Shown one piece after another: positions 23,898 through 32,067 of a stretch of DNA of 33,496 nucleotides. Numbering within the stretch: the stretch's first letter is position 1; every line of letters begins with the position of its first letter. The notes below the pieces were generated by a model. It worked only from the letters and a program-made list of their open reading frames with translations, was not told where the DNA came from and did no database searches. Position numbers and translations under genes: made by a program. The DNA is from Rhodococcus sp. ARC_M6 (GTDB lineage: Bacteria > Actinomycetota > Actinomycetes > Mycobacteriales > Mycobacteriaceae), in contig NZ_JALGQH010000046.1 in the NCBI RefSeq assembly GCF_022810305.1, positions 1 to 33,496 of the forward strand, read 5' to 3'.

Positions 23898-24806
23898 ATG
23901 TTGTCTCCTCGGGTACCGGAACTCAGTGCGCTGGACGTGCTGCGTTCGGTGGCTCGTCTGGGAAGCATGGGAGCAGCCGGTCGCGAGCACGGACTCAGCC
24001 AGCAGGCTGTCAGTGCGCGGGTTCGGTCCGTCGAGCGGCAACTCGGAATCAAGGTCTTCGATCGAGCTGCCACTGGTGTGCGGCCGACAGCCGAAGGTGG
24101 GCTGATCCTCGAATGGGCCAGCCACATACTTGTCACCGCCGAGGAAATGGCGTCCGGTGTCGCCGCACTCCGTGGGGAGCGAGACGCAGCAGTCACCGTC
24201 GCCGCGAGCATGACCATCGCCGAGTATCTTGTCCCCGGCTGGACCGTTGCGATGCGTCACAAGTTCCCGAACGTCGTCGCATCGGTCAGTCTCTACAATT
24301 CTTCCGACGTGTCAGCTCAGGTCCAGGCCGGTAAAGCTGACATCGGCTTTGTCGAGGGACCGGACGTGCCGTCGGCGCTCGCGTCGTGTGAAGTGGCGCG
24401 TGATCATCTGGTGGTCGTGGTTCCGCCGGAACACGAGTGGGCGCGCGGCGCACCGGTGCCGATCGCCGAACTTGCACGAACCCCGCTTATTCAGCGCGAA
24501 TCCGGATCGGGCACCCGCATGACCCTCGAGAATGCGGTGCCGGGCTGCGTACCGCCGATGCTCGAGCTCACCTCGTGCACCGCCGTCAAAGCTGCCGTGG
24601 TCGCGGGCAATGCCCCGGCGGTGCTCTCGTCCCTTGCTGTCGCGGCAGATCTGACCGACGGCAGGCTCGTGGCCGTCAATGTCGAAGGTCTTCGGATGCC
24701 CCGACGCCTCCAGGCCGTGTGGGATCCGGTGCGTGGCTTACGCGGCGCGGCAAGAGATTTCCTCGATATTGCGCTCGGATCCAACGCTGCCGTTCACTCG
24801 CACTGA
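23898..24806 (+). CDS. LysR-family transcriptional regulator
   Basis: A 302-residue LysR-type regulator. The N-terminal winged helix-turn-helix covers about residues 8-66 (LDVLRSVARLGSMGAAGREHGLSQ and the recognition helix QQAVSARVRSVERQLG). The effector-binding domain begins near residue 95 with VTVAASMTIAEYLVPGW and includes ADIGFVEGP. It starts at ATG 23898, 90 bases from the divergent TDT transporter ATG, with a palindrome between them. By the usual logic of this family it regulates itself and the transporter. The effector is unknown. Confidence 0.93.
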   Translation: MLSPRVPELSALDVLRSVARLGSMGAAGREHGLSQQAVSARVRSVERQLGIKVFDRAATGVRPTAEGGLILEWASHILVTAEEMASGVAALRGERDAAVTVAASMTIAEYLVPGWTVAMRHKFPNVVASVSLYNSSDVSAQVQAGKADIGFVEGPDVPSALASCEVARDHLVVVVPPEHEWARGAPVPIAELARTPLIQRESGSGTRMTLENAVPGCVPPMLELTSCTAVKAAVVAGNAPAVLSSLAVAADLTDGRLVAVNVEGLRMPRRLQAVWDPVRGLRGAARDFLDIALGSNAAVHSH

Positions 24807-24810
24807 CGGG

Positions 24811-25278
24811 TTAGACCGCACCCTTGAAGCCGTGCTGACGCCAGGCCTCATACGTCACGAGTGCTGCTGCGTTGGACAGGTTGAGTGACCGTCGACCTGG
24901 CAGCATCGGAATCCGCAGGCATTCGGTGATGTGAGCGTCCGCCAACACTTCCTCGGACAAACCCGTCGGCTCGGGACCGAACAGCAAGACATCGCCGGGT
25001 TGATAGGCAATGTCGGTATACGACGTAGTTGCGTGCGCGGTGAACGCGAACACCCGCGCCGGGAGGACTGCATCCCACGCGGCCGCAAGATTCTCGTGAA
25101 CGGTGACCGATGCGAGATCGTGGTAATCCAAGCCGGCTCGTTTGAGTTTCGGCTCGGACAGGTCGAATCCCAGCGGGCCCACCAGGTGCAGTTCACAACC
25201 GGTTCCCGCGACCATGCGGATCGCGTTTCCGGTATTGGGTGGGATTCGGGGCTCGTGGAACATCACTCTGAACACCAC
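24811..25278 (-). CDS. trmL: tRNA (cytidine(34)-2'-O)-methyltransferase, SPOUT family (TrmL-like)
   Basis: A 155-residue SPOUT methyltransferase, which 2'-O-methylates the wobble base of certain leucine tRNAs using S-adenosylmethionine. The diagnostic blocks are present: FHEPRIPPNTGNAIR at the N-terminus, FGPEPTGLSEEVL in the middle, and IPMLPGRRSLNLSNAAALVTYEAWRQ forming the cofactor-binding knot. The length matches TrmL (about 157). I chose GTG 25278, with AGGG five bases upstream; the longer frame to 25392 has no homologous N-terminus. It is convergent with the LysR gene. Confidence 0.9.
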   Translation of the reverse strand: MVFRVMFHEPRIPPNTGNAIRMVAGTGCELHLVGPLGFDLSEPKLKRAGLDYHDLASVTVHENLAAAWDAVLPARVFAFTAHATTSYTDIAYQPGDVLLFGPEPTGLSEEVLADAHITECLRIPMLPGRRSLNLSNAAALVTYEAWRQHGFKGAV

Positions 25279-25395
25279 CGGAACCCTACCGTGCCTGGGT
25301 GACGTGGCTACGAAGCCGACCTTTTGCCATTTAGGTAATAAACCAGACGGTTTGTGAGAACCTATCGGCTGCACTCCTCTCAGAACGGACATTTT

Positions 25396-26100
25396 ATGAA
25401 TCCCCCCGCCGGTTGGAACCCAGATCCCGTCGACCCGAGTATCGATCGATACTGGGACGGACAGAAGTGGACGGGGGAGACCCGACCCAAGGTGGTCGAC
25501 ACCTTCAATGGTGCCGATGCTCCGACGCAGGTCTTCGGCGCACCGGGTGCTGCAGTGCCGGGTGCCGACGTGCCGGATCCCGCGGCGCCTGCCAGCCGGA
25601 AGCGCAAGTGGCCATGGATTGCCGGTGCAGCGGGCGTGGCAATGGCAGGGTTTGTGGCGATCGGAGTTACCGGCGGATCAGGGGAGTCCGAAGGGTCGAC
25701 GAAGCCCGTAGTGACCTCTTCTACGACAGTGGCCGCGACTACGACGAAAACGACGACTGCAACAACGACGAAGGCCACGACTACGACTACGACGACGGTT
25801 CCGCCGACCACCACGACAACAGTCCCGCCGACAACAACGACCGTCGCACCGATGCCGTTGGTCCCGCAGGTGCGGGCGACTACGACGACGCCTTACGTTC
25901 CACCGGCACCGGCGTATGTGCCGCCGCCGACTACCGAGCCCGTGTACGTTCCGCCGCCTGCCAAAGCGCCGAATGCCGGAGTGAGCTACGCGAACTGCAC
26001 TGCGGTGAAAGCAGCTGGTGCCGCACCCATCTACCGAGGCGATCCGGGGTACTCGTCGAAGCTCGATCGTGACGGCGACGGCGTTGCCTGCGAGAAATAG
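25396..26100 (+). CDS. DUF2510 / membrane-anchored Excalibur-domain protein with Thr/Pro linker
   Basis: A 234-residue protein in four parts. An N-terminal DUF2510 domain holds PAGWNPDPVDPSIDRYWDGQKWTGETRP. A single membrane helix lies at about residues 74-92, after a basic KRKW. A long low-complexity stretch of Thr, Ala and Pro follows (about residues 105-195). The C-terminal Excalibur domain, YANCTAVKAAGAAPIYRGDPGY then DRDGDGVACE, has two Cys and a calcium-loop-like DxDxDG. The layout suggests a cytoplasmic head and a cell-wall-spanning stalk displaying a small calcium-binding domain. The start ATG 25396 has a weak ribosome site, and the function is unknown. Confidence 0.85.
   Translation: MNPPAGWNPDPVDPSIDRYWDGQKWTGETRPKVVDTFNGADAPTQVFGAPGAAVPGADVPDPAAPASRKRKWPWIAGAAGVAMAGFVAIGVTGGSGESEGSTKPVVTSSTTVAATTTKTTTATTTKATTTTTTTVPPTTTTTVPPTTTTVAPMPLVPQVRATTTTPYVPPAPAYVPPPTTEPVYVPPPAKAPNAGVSYANCTAVKAAGAAPIYRGDPGYSSKLDRDGDGVACEK
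25706..25862 (+). repeat. low-complexity ACN-rich (poly-Thr/Pro) coding repeat
   Basis: This part of the DUF2510/Excalibur gene is built from short irregular ACG/ACT/ACC codon runs with two VPPTTTT-type units. Such tracts vary in length by replication slippage and probably set the length of the extracellular linker. Confidence 0.75.
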
Positions 26101-26142
26101 CCGTTTGCGGCGATGTTGGTGCTTCGGTGCAGTATGTAAGTC

Positions 26143-26748
26143 ATGCTCCCCGAAGAAACCGACATCGTCGGCGAAGACTATTCCGATGCGCGTTTGTCCG
26201 GCCAGACCTGGAGTCAGCGCACATTCACCAATTGCAATTTCCGCGATGCAGACCTGACGGGCATCAACACGGAGTCCGTGGTCTTCACCGATTGTGATTT
26301 CACCGGAACCGATCTGGGGGAGTCCGTTCACGTCGGAACGGCGTTTCGGTCATGCAACTTTGCGCGGACAAGCCTGTGGCACAGCACCTTCCGTAACTGC
26401 AGTTTGATGGGTTCAACCTTCGAGGGATGCCGGATCCGGCCGCTGACCCTCGAAGAGGTCGACTTCTCGCTCACCGCTCTGGGCGGCGCCGACCTGCGCA
26501 AGATCGATTTCACGTCGTGCCGGTTCCGCGAAGCGAACCTCGTCCGCACGGATATGCGAGGTGCAATTCTTGCATCGGCAGATCTCACCGGTGCTCGGAC
26601 CGGCGGTCTCAAACTCGAGGGTGCAGACCTGCGGGGCGCACGGATGGACGCGAGTCTGTGGACTTCCGCCACAGTTGGAAACGCCCAGATCGAATTGATG
26701 CAGGCTGTGTCGTACGCGTCGGCGCACGGACTGGTTGTCGACATCTAG
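26143..26748 (+). CDS. pentapeptide-repeat protein
   Basis: A 201-residue protein made almost wholly of pentapeptide repeats with Phe or Leu every fifth position, for example NFRDADLTG, DFTGTDLGE, NFARTSLWHSTFRNCSLMGSTFEGC and ADLRGARMD. They form a right-handed quadrilateral beta-helix. A break near residues 98-112 (RPLTLEEVDFSLTALGGADL) divides the helix into two stacks, as in McbG- and MfpA/Qnr-type proteins that mimic DNA and protect gyrase. Whether this one binds gyrase cannot be told from sequence. There is no signal peptide, so it is cytoplasmic. It stands alone between the Excalibur gene and a convergent GNAT gene. Confidence 0.88.
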   Translation: MLPEETDIVGEDYSDARLSGQTWSQRTFTNCNFRDADLTGINTESVVFTDCDFTGTDLGESVHVGTAFRSCNFARTSLWHSTFRNCSLMGSTFEGCRIRPLTLEEVDFSLTALGGADLRKIDFTSCRFREANLVRTDMRGAILASADLTGARTGGLKLEGADLRGARMDASLWTSATVGNAQIELMQAVSYASAHGLVVDI

Positions 26749-26758
26749 CCGGTGTTGG

Positions 26759-27268
26759 CTAGCGGATGAACTCCCGCGCGAGCAGGTCCATGAGTAGGCC
26801 GTTTTTCCAGACTCCGGTGCGGTCGCGGGAGTATTCGCGCATCACTCCGACGTCCTTGAAACCCACTGACCGGTAGCAGGCGATCGCGGTTGTGTTGTCG
26901 ACTTCCGGATCGATGATCAACCGGTGGAATTTCAGGGCATCGATAAGATGAGCGCACAGAACGCGGATGGTTTCACGGCCGAACCCGCGACCGTGGAAAT
27001 CCGGATCAAGGAATAGATCGAGCCCGGCGTGGCGGAAGTCCGGGTCGTCCTCGGCGTACCACTGGATGAATCCGATCAGCTGTTTGCCGTGGAAAACGCT
27101 GTATCGGATGGCGCCGGGTTCGCGTGCGCTCGGCCAGTCTGCGTCGGGATTCTGCCACCACTTCACCACGTCCGGGTGCAGGTGAATGGCCCGCAGCCGG
27201 GAGTGATGATCGGGCTCGACGGGGGTGAGGAGCACCCTCGGACCGCGTAGTTCCGGAGCCGTTGTCAC
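26759..27268 (-). CDS. GNAT acetyltransferase, AAC(6')-like
   Basis: A 169-residue acetyl-CoA-dependent acetyltransferase. The first part, HPDVVKWWQNPDADWP, resembles aminoglycoside 6'-N-acetyltransferases. The acetyl-CoA loop is DFHGRGFGRETIRVLCAHLI, and the C-terminal NTTAIACYRSVGFKDVGVMREY is the usual GNAT ending. Aminoglycosides are one possible substrate, but chromosomal actinobacterial homologues also act on other amines or proteins. It is divergent from folD with a 22-base gap, so their promoters must overlap. Confidence 0.85.
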   Translation of the reverse strand: MTTAPELRGPRVLLTPVEPDHHSRLRAIHLHPDVVKWWQNPDADWPSAREPGAIRYSVFHGKQLIGFIQWYAEDDPDFRHAGLDLFLDPDFHGRGFGRETIRVLCAHLIDALKFHRLIIDPEVDNTTAIACYRSVGFKDVGVMREYSRDRTGVWKNGLLMDLLAREFIR

Positions 27269-27290
27269 TCACCGACCATAACCTGGAACA

Positions 27291-28157
27291 ATGGTCGCCG
27301 TGACTGCAACGATCCTCGACGGCAAAGCTACCCGCGACGAAATCTTCGAAGACCTGAAGGTGCGGGTGAGCGCGCTGAAAGCAGCGGGCATCACGCCCGG
27401 CTTGGGCACCATCCTCGTAGGCGACGATCCCGGATCCGCTGCCTACGTGCGCGGAAAGCACAACGACTGCGCCAAGGTCGGCATCAATTCCTTGCGACGG
27501 GATCTTCCTGCGGACATCACGCAGGAAGAGCTCAACGCCACCATCGACGAGCTCAACGCCAACCCCGAGTGCACCGGCTACATCGTGCAGTTGCCGTTGC
27601 CCAAGCACCTCGACGAGAACGCCGCCCTCGAGCGCATCGATCCCGACAAGGATGCCGACGGCCTGCACCCGGTGAACCTCGGACGGTTGGTTCTGGGTAA
27701 GGAAGCTCCGCTGCCCTGCACTCCGCGCGGAATCCTGCACCTCCTGCGCCGCTACGAGGTCCCGATTGCCGGCGCCCACGTTGTTGTCGTCGGACGCGGA
27801 ATCACCGTAGGCCGCCCCATCGGCCTGCTCCTGACGCGCCGCAGTGAAAACGCCACAGTTACTCTCTGCCACACGGGAACTCGCGATCTGGCTGCCGAAG
27901 TTCGCCGCGCCGACATCATCGTCGCAGCGGCCGGAGTGCCCGGACTGATCACGGCTGACATGGTCAAGCCCGGTGCCGCGATTCTCGACGTCGGTGTCAG
28001 TCGCACCGACGACGGATTGCGCGGCGACGTTGCCGCCGACGTCAACGAGGTTGCCGGCTTCGTCTCACCCAATCCCGGTGGAGTGGGCCCGTTGACGCGT
28101 GCGTTCCTGATCACCAACGTGGTCGAGCGTGCCGAGCGAGTCCTGGCCGGAGCCTGA
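27291..28157 (+). CDS. folD: bifunctional methylenetetrahydrofolate dehydrogenase/cyclohydrolase FolD
   Basis: A 288-residue one-carbon-metabolism enzyme that interconverts 5,10-methylene- and 10-formyl-tetrahydrofolate with NADP. It carries [14 protein letters not shown] (the catalytic Lys region), [32 protein letters not shown], the cofactor motif [17 protein letters not shown] and the C-terminal [14 protein letters not shown] 27291 is annotated; GTG 27300 is an equally possible start because neither has a strong ribosome site and the family sequence resumes at [11 protein letters not shown]3017 follows after 5 bases, a pairing typical of actinobacteria. Confidence 0.96.
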   Translation: MVAVTATILDGKATRDEIFEDLKVRVSALKAAGITPGLGTILVGDDPGSAAYVRGKHNDCAKVGINSLRRDLPADITQEELNATIDELNANPECTGYIVQLPLPKHLDENAALERIDPDKDADGLHPVNLGRLVLGKEAPLPCTPRGILHLLRRYEVPIAGAHVVVVGRGITVGRPIGLLLTRRSENATVTLCHTGTRDLAAEVRRADIIVAAAGVPGLITADMVKPGAAILDVGVSRTDDGLRGDVAADVNEVAGFVSPNPGGVGPLTRAFLITNVVERAERVLAGA

Positions 28158-28162
28158 ATCTC

Positions 28163-28447
28163 ATGACCTCACCGGTCGGCCTCGTGAAGAAGAATCTGCC
28201 CATGATCGTGGTTCTCACCGTGATCGCAGCAGCTTTTGTTCTTGTCCTGGCCGATCGGTGGCGCCGTGGCTCTCTGGTTTTGGGAGTGGCGGTCATCATC
28301 GGTGCTATTGCGCGATGGTTTGTATCGGAGGAACGCGTCGGGCTTCTTGCCGTGCGCGGCAAGAAGTTCGACACCGCAGCGATGGGTGTGATGGGCGCAT
28401 TGATCGTCCTGCTGGCGTTGACGATCGACCCGCTCGGGACAGACTGA
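28163..28447 (+). CDS. DUF3017 membrane protein
   Basis: A 94-residue membrane protein with three hydrophobic helices (about residues 13-30, 36-50 and 70-88) and short basic loops. Its length, helix pattern and place directly after folD match DUF3017, a conserved actinobacterial family of unknown function. It is convergent with the SWIM-protein gene, 8 bases away. Confidence 0.88.
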   Translation: MTSPVGLVKKNLPMIVVLTVIAAAFVLVLADRWRRGSLVLGVAVIIGAIARWFVSEERVGLLAVRGKKFDTAAMGVMGALIVLLALTIDPLGTD

Positions 28448-28455
28448 GTGAGCAG

Positions 28456-29031
28456 TCAGCTTCCGTAGAACGCCGATACGTCGATCTCGCATATCGGAAT
28501 CCACTCGCTCTGGGCTGTCGTGGCTGCTGACCGCGTGGCTTTCTGGCGTTTAGTGCGCAGAGTGACTGCCAGCGAGGGCTCCTCGTCGATCCTGCCGGCC
28601 AACGCGTACAGCACGGCGAGGTGATGAACACACGGTGAGCGTTTTCCGGAGCAATCGCACGTGGCTGTGCATTCGGAAATGCTCACGGCGACAGCAATCT
28701 CGAGAGCGCGAAGATCTGCGACAACGCTGTCCGGCAGCTCCCCGGTCGACACGGACCGGTTCTTCGTGCCGGCAGCCTTCAGCAGGCGCTGGGCTGCGTC
28801 GGATTCCTTCTTCTCCCAGAGCGGCACCGTAACAACAACAGTCGATGTCTTGCCCTTGGCAGTGACCGTGCCGGAGACGTTTCCGGCGGAGATGTCCGTC
28901 AGCGTTACTGCTCCGTTGCGCGCCAGCGTGCGTGCGGTTGGCAGCGAAGGATTCGGCTTCGAGGATGCTGTTTGTTCTACGGTTCGCAACCACACCCGGC
29001 CCCACGCTGTCACTCCGAATTCGTTGGCCAT
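28456..29031 (-). CDS. SWIM zinc-finger protein, partner of SNF2 helicase
   Basis: A 191-residue protein with a SWIM-type zinc-binding motif. The sequence CDC-SGKRSP-CVH gives CxC...CxH, embedded in a short helical context (HHLAVLYALAG). The N-terminal GVTAWGRVWLRTVE is usual for actinobacterial SWIM proteins encoded beside SNF2 helicases. It begins one base inside the helicase stop (TGATG), so the two are translationally coupled, and it probably acts with the helicase on nucleic acid. The C-terminal third is polar and has no further motif. Confidence 0.88.
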   Translation of the reverse strand: MANEFGVTAWGRVWLRTVEQTASSKPNPSLPTARTLARNGAVTLTDISAGNVSGTVTAKGKTSTVVVTVPLWEKKESDAAQRLLKAAGTKNRSVSTGELPDSVVADLRALEIAVAVSISECTATCDCSGKRSPCVHHLAVLYALAGRIDEEPSLAVTLRTKRQKATRSAATTAQSEWIPICEIDVSAFYGS

Positions 29032-30863
29032 CAGATGATCACCGCACCGTCGAGTTCGAGGAGTTCACGCAACTCGGTGTCCGGAAGATCGGCGAGTGCC
29101 GCTTCGGAGTTACCTGAAATCGATTCGGCTACAGAGCGTTTCGACTCGTGCATGGCGGCGATATGATCCTCGACGGTTCCTCCGGTGATCAGCGTGTGGA
29201 CGTTGACGGTGCGCCGCTGACCGATGCGGTGTGCACGGTCGGTGGCCTGATCTTCGACGGCCGGATTCCACCAGCGGTCGTAGTGGACGACGTGGTTTGC
29301 GCGGGTGAGATTGAGGCCGAATCCTGCGGCGCGCAAACTCAGGATGAGTACCGGCGACGACTCGTCATCCGTCTGGAAAGCTTCGACCATTTCATCGCGT
29401 TTCGCAACGCTCAAGCCGCCGTGCAGGAATGGAACGTCGCTGATCCCCAACTCTGATCCGAGGTGCTTCGACAACAGTTCGCCCATAGTTCGGTACTGGG
29501 TGAACACCAGCGCGCGATCACCGTCGTCGACGATCTCGGTCAACATTTCGGTTGCGCGATCAAACTTTCCGGACCGTCCGTGCATATCGTCGGAATCGCC
29601 GGTGACCTGCGCGGGGTGATTGCACACCTGTTTGAGAGTGGTCAGTAGGGCAAGAACGTTGCCGCGCCGCGTGATTCCCGTTCCTAGTCCAGTATCGAAT
29701 GCATCGGCAACCGCCGCTCGGTAGATCCGTGCTTGCTCCGACGTTAAGGTGCACTCGACGGTGGAGAACTGTTTGGGCGGAAGATCCTTGGCAACAGCAT
29801 CTTTGGTTCGACGCAGCACATAGGGTTCGATGATGGTCGCCAACCGTGTTGCGGCAGAGCCGGAGCGACCCGTTTCGATTGGAATTGCAAAGCGCTGCCG
29901 GAATCGCGCTCGAGTTCCCAGAACACCGGGATTGGCTACTTGGAACAATGACCACAGTTCTTCGAGGCGGTTCTCGACAGGCGTTCCGGTCATTGCTACT
30001 TTCACGTCCGCACTCAAACGAGTCGCAGCCTGTGCTGCCAAAGACGACGGATTCTTGATCTGCTGAGCCTCGTCGAAGATCGTCGAGGCCCACTGGAATC
30101 GCTCCAATTGCTCTGAATCCGAACGCAAGACGCTGTAGCTGGTGAGAACGACGGTACCCGGATCTAGATCTGGGGGAAGGCGCCGGCTTGCCCCGTGGTG
30201 GACCACAAGGGTGAGATGCGGTGCAAATCGGTTGATCTCGCGTCGCCAGTTTCCGATCACCGAGGTTGGGCAGACAACGAGGTGGGAGCCGTGGGTGGCC
30301 CTGATCGCGATCATCGAAATGGCTTGCAATGTCTTGCCCAGCCCCATTTCGTCGGCGAGGATGCCACCGCCGGATTCGGTCAACGCTGTCAACCAGGCCA
30401 CGCCCTGAATCTGATAGGGACGCAGTGTTGCCTGGATTTGGGCGCGTTCGAGTTCGTCGCGGATGGTCAGTGCGTGAATGAGGTGCGTCGCAGTCGACGT
30501 CGCACTCTTGATAGCGATGTCGTCGCGGTAGAGCGAGGCGTGCCCCGCCGCAGGCATGGAATGTGGTTCGCGGGTGTCGATCACTCGCTTCCAGGCGCGC
30601 ACGGACTCGCCGATGCCGGGCTGACCTTCGGGCAGTGTCCGCAACGACTGCACTGCTTCGGCGAACTCGATCACCTGAACCGCGACTTCGGTCGGCGTGA
30701 TGACATCGTCGATCGGAACTGCCATTCGGTAGGTGGCCGGCGTTCCGACCGGGAGTCCCAGAGTTTCGAGTTCACCAGCCGGATCAGCGACACCCCAGAA
30801 CGCGAACGCCATGTGTTCAGGCAAGTAGGTTGCCTGCAGTCGATCAGGGCGCGGTTGAGTCAC
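29031..30863 (-). CDS. SNF2/RapA-family DEAD/DEAH-box helicase
   Basis: A 610-residue SNF2-type ATPase. It has LRPYQIQGVAWL, the Walker A ADEMGLGKT, motif Ia VVCPTSVIGNW, the Walker B variant DEAQQIKN, motif III MTGTPVENR, and the C-terminal LILSLRAAGFGLNLTRANHVVHYDRWWNPAVEDQATDRAHRIGQ with the arginine finger. DEAQ rather than DEAH is common in bacterial SNF2 proteins. At 610 residues it is shorter than the roughly 1000-residue HelZ-type relatives because the N-terminal accessory part is only about 160 residues. It starts at GTG 30863. A role in transcription or DNA repair remodelling is likely but not specified. Confidence 0.94.
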   Translation of the reverse strand: MTQPRPDRLQATYLPEHMAFAFWGVADPAGELETLGLPVGTPATYRMAVPIDDVITPTEVAVQVIEFAEAVQSLRTLPEGQPGIGESVRAWKRVIDTREPHSMPAAGHASLYRDDIAIKSATSTATHLIHALTIRDELERAQIQATLRPYQIQGVAWLTALTESGGGILADEMGLGKTLQAISMIAIRATHGSHLVVCPTSVIGNWRREINRFAPHLTLVVHHGASRRLPPDLDPGTVVLTSYSVLRSDSEQLERFQWASTIFDEAQQIKNPSSLAAQAATRLSADVKVAMTGTPVENRLEELWSLFQVANPGVLGTRARFRQRFAIPIETGRSGSAATRLATIIEPYVLRRTKDAVAKDLPPKQFSTVECTLTSEQARIYRAAVADAFDTGLGTGITRRGNVLALLTTLKQVCNHPAQVTGDSDDMHGRSGKFDRATEMLTEIVDDGDRALVFTQYRTMGELLSKHLGSELGISDVPFLHGGLSVAKRDEMVEAFQTDDESSPVLILSLRAAGFGLNLTRANHVVHYDRWWNPAVEDQATDRAHRIGQRRTVNVHTLITGGTVEDHIAAMHESKRSVAESISGNSEAALADLPDTELRELLELDGAVII

Positions 30864-30952
30864 GGTCGCCGATGTTAGCTGGGATCAGTGACCGGGCGCT
30901 AACGGATTCGCCGCGAAAACACGCTGATCACGTGTGGTTTTCCCGACATTGA

Positions 30953-30970
30953 CGGAATGTGATAATTCCG
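30953..30970 (+). promoter_or_regulatory. possible extended -10 promoter with palindrome, upstream of the RCC1-like gene
   Basis: TGTGATAAT (about 30958-30966) reads as an extended -10 element. It is enclosed by the inverted repeat CGGAAT (30953-30958) and ATTCCG (30965-30970). A regulator bound to the repeat would cover the -10. It lies 89 bases before the ATG at 31059. The call rests on pattern only. Confidence 0.3.
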
Positions 30971-31058
30971 CTCTGGCCGTATTGCGATGTTTCGGCTGGG
31001 TAGCTGGTTAGCATTGTCCGCAGCGTCGGACGGCGCGCGGCTCACGAACGAGGACAGT

Positions 31059-32063
31059 ATGAAACGACGGAACGCTTTCTCAGGTCAACACTTTCGAAGA
31101 CTAGCTGCGGTTCTTACGGTCGGTGTCCTGGCGCTTGCCACGGCCACGGTTGCTGTTGCTGCGCCGGTCGGAGTCCCGGTCAACAATGCCGGCCACATCG
31201 CAATGTGGGGTGGAACCACCGAAAGTCAGCGTGACGGACTCCCCGCCGGTGGCGGTGTCACCGCGATCGCTGCCGGTGACCATCATTCGGTGGCCTTGAC
31301 GGCCGACGGTCACATCACCGCGTGGGGGCAGAGTGTGTGGGGGGAACGTGAGAATGTTCCGACCGGTGGTGGCTTCACCGCGATCGCTGCGGGTGAGGAT
31401 CATGCTGTAGCGCTCACCGCCGATGGTCGCGTCGCCGCCTGGGGAAGCGAGGAATTCGGGCAGCAGGACGACTTGCCGATACGCAGCGGTTTCACCAAGA
31501 TCGCTGCTGGTACCTACCACGCTCTGGCATTGACCCCCGAAGGCAAGATCGTGACTTGGGGAAGTAAGGAATTCAAGCAGCGTGACGGTATCCCGACTAC
31601 AGGAGGGTTCCGTGCGATTGCCGCCGGCAACTTTCATTCGGTGGCATTGACTTCCGACGGTCACGTCACCATGTGGGGTGGCAAGAACGAAGGTCAGCGT
31701 GACGGACTTCCGACTGTTGGCGGCTTTACCGCGATCGCAGCCGGTGAAGACAACACTCTGGCGCTGACCGGTGACGGTTACATAGTCGGATGGGGAAACA
31801 ACGACTACGGACAGCTCGACGGGATACCGCTGGAGGGCGGTTTCACCGCGATCGCCGTCGGCTTCCGACATTCCGTGGCGTTGACCGCGGACGGTCACAT
31901 CGTCGTGTGGGGGAACAACGAGAACGGGCAGTTCGACGCACTCCCGACCGGCGGCGGCTATACCGCAATCGCCGCCGGTGCGTACCATTCGGTGGCTCTG
32001 GACTCACAAACCGAGGCCGCACCGACTGGAACCGGATCGCTGGGGAGTCTGACCGGAAGCTGA
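31059..32063 (+). CDS. secreted seven-bladed RCC1-like beta-propeller protein
   Basis: A 334-residue exported protein. The signal peptide has a basic start (MKRRN...RR), a hydrophobic core and a likely cleavage after VAVA (near residue 36). The rest is RCC1-type repeats of exactly 39 residues, each with an AIAAG-xxH-SVALTADGHI-xxWG pattern. Six whole units are preceded by 24 residues of the unit's second half and followed by 15 of its first half, which together close a seventh blade. A short Gly/Thr/Ser tail follows. ATG 31059 has GAGG five bases upstream. RCC1-like propellers usually bind proteins; the partner here is unknown. The function is not predicted. Confidence 0.85.
   Translation: MKRRNAFSGQHFRRLAAVLTVGVLALATATVAVAAPVGVPVNNAGHIAMWGGTTESQRDGLPAGGGVTAIAAGDHHSVALTADGHITAWGQSVWGERENVPTGGGFTAIAAGEDHAVALTADGRVAAWGSEEFGQQDDLPIRSGFTKIAAGTYHALALTPEGKIVTWGSKEFKQRDGIPTTGGFRAIAAGNFHSVALTSDGHVTMWGGKNEGQRDGLPTVGGFTAIAAGEDNTLALTGDGYIVGWGNNDYGQLDGIPLEGGFTAIAVGFRHSVALTADGHIVVWGNNENGQFDALPTGGGYTAIAAGAYHSVALDSQTEAAPTGTGSLGSLTGS
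31263..31964 (+). repeat. six in-phase 117-bp tandem repeats (RCC1 blades)
   Basis: Unit starts fall at 31263, 31380, 31497, 31614, 31731 and 31848, with the next partial unit at 31965. The spacing is 117 bases every time, without any insertion or deletion. The units are diverged at the DNA level but share blocks around the AIAAG and GGF codons. Confidence 0.9.
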
Positions 32064-32067
32064 CTGC

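Noticed and set aside
25334..25352. AAACC-N4-GGTTT near 25340 as an operator
   Set aside because: The arms are only 5 bp, and the position between the divergent trmL and Excalibur genes alone is not enough support.
25706..25862. The ACN-rich tract as a possible CRISPR-like or intergenic repeat
   Set aside because: It is irregular, in frame and encodes a Thr/Pro linker inside a gene with recognisable domains on both sides.
29995..30100. The DEAQ instead of DEAH motif in the SNF2 helicase as a sign of inactivation
   Set aside because: DEAQ is common in bacterial SNF2 ATPases, and all other motifs, including the arginine finger, are present.
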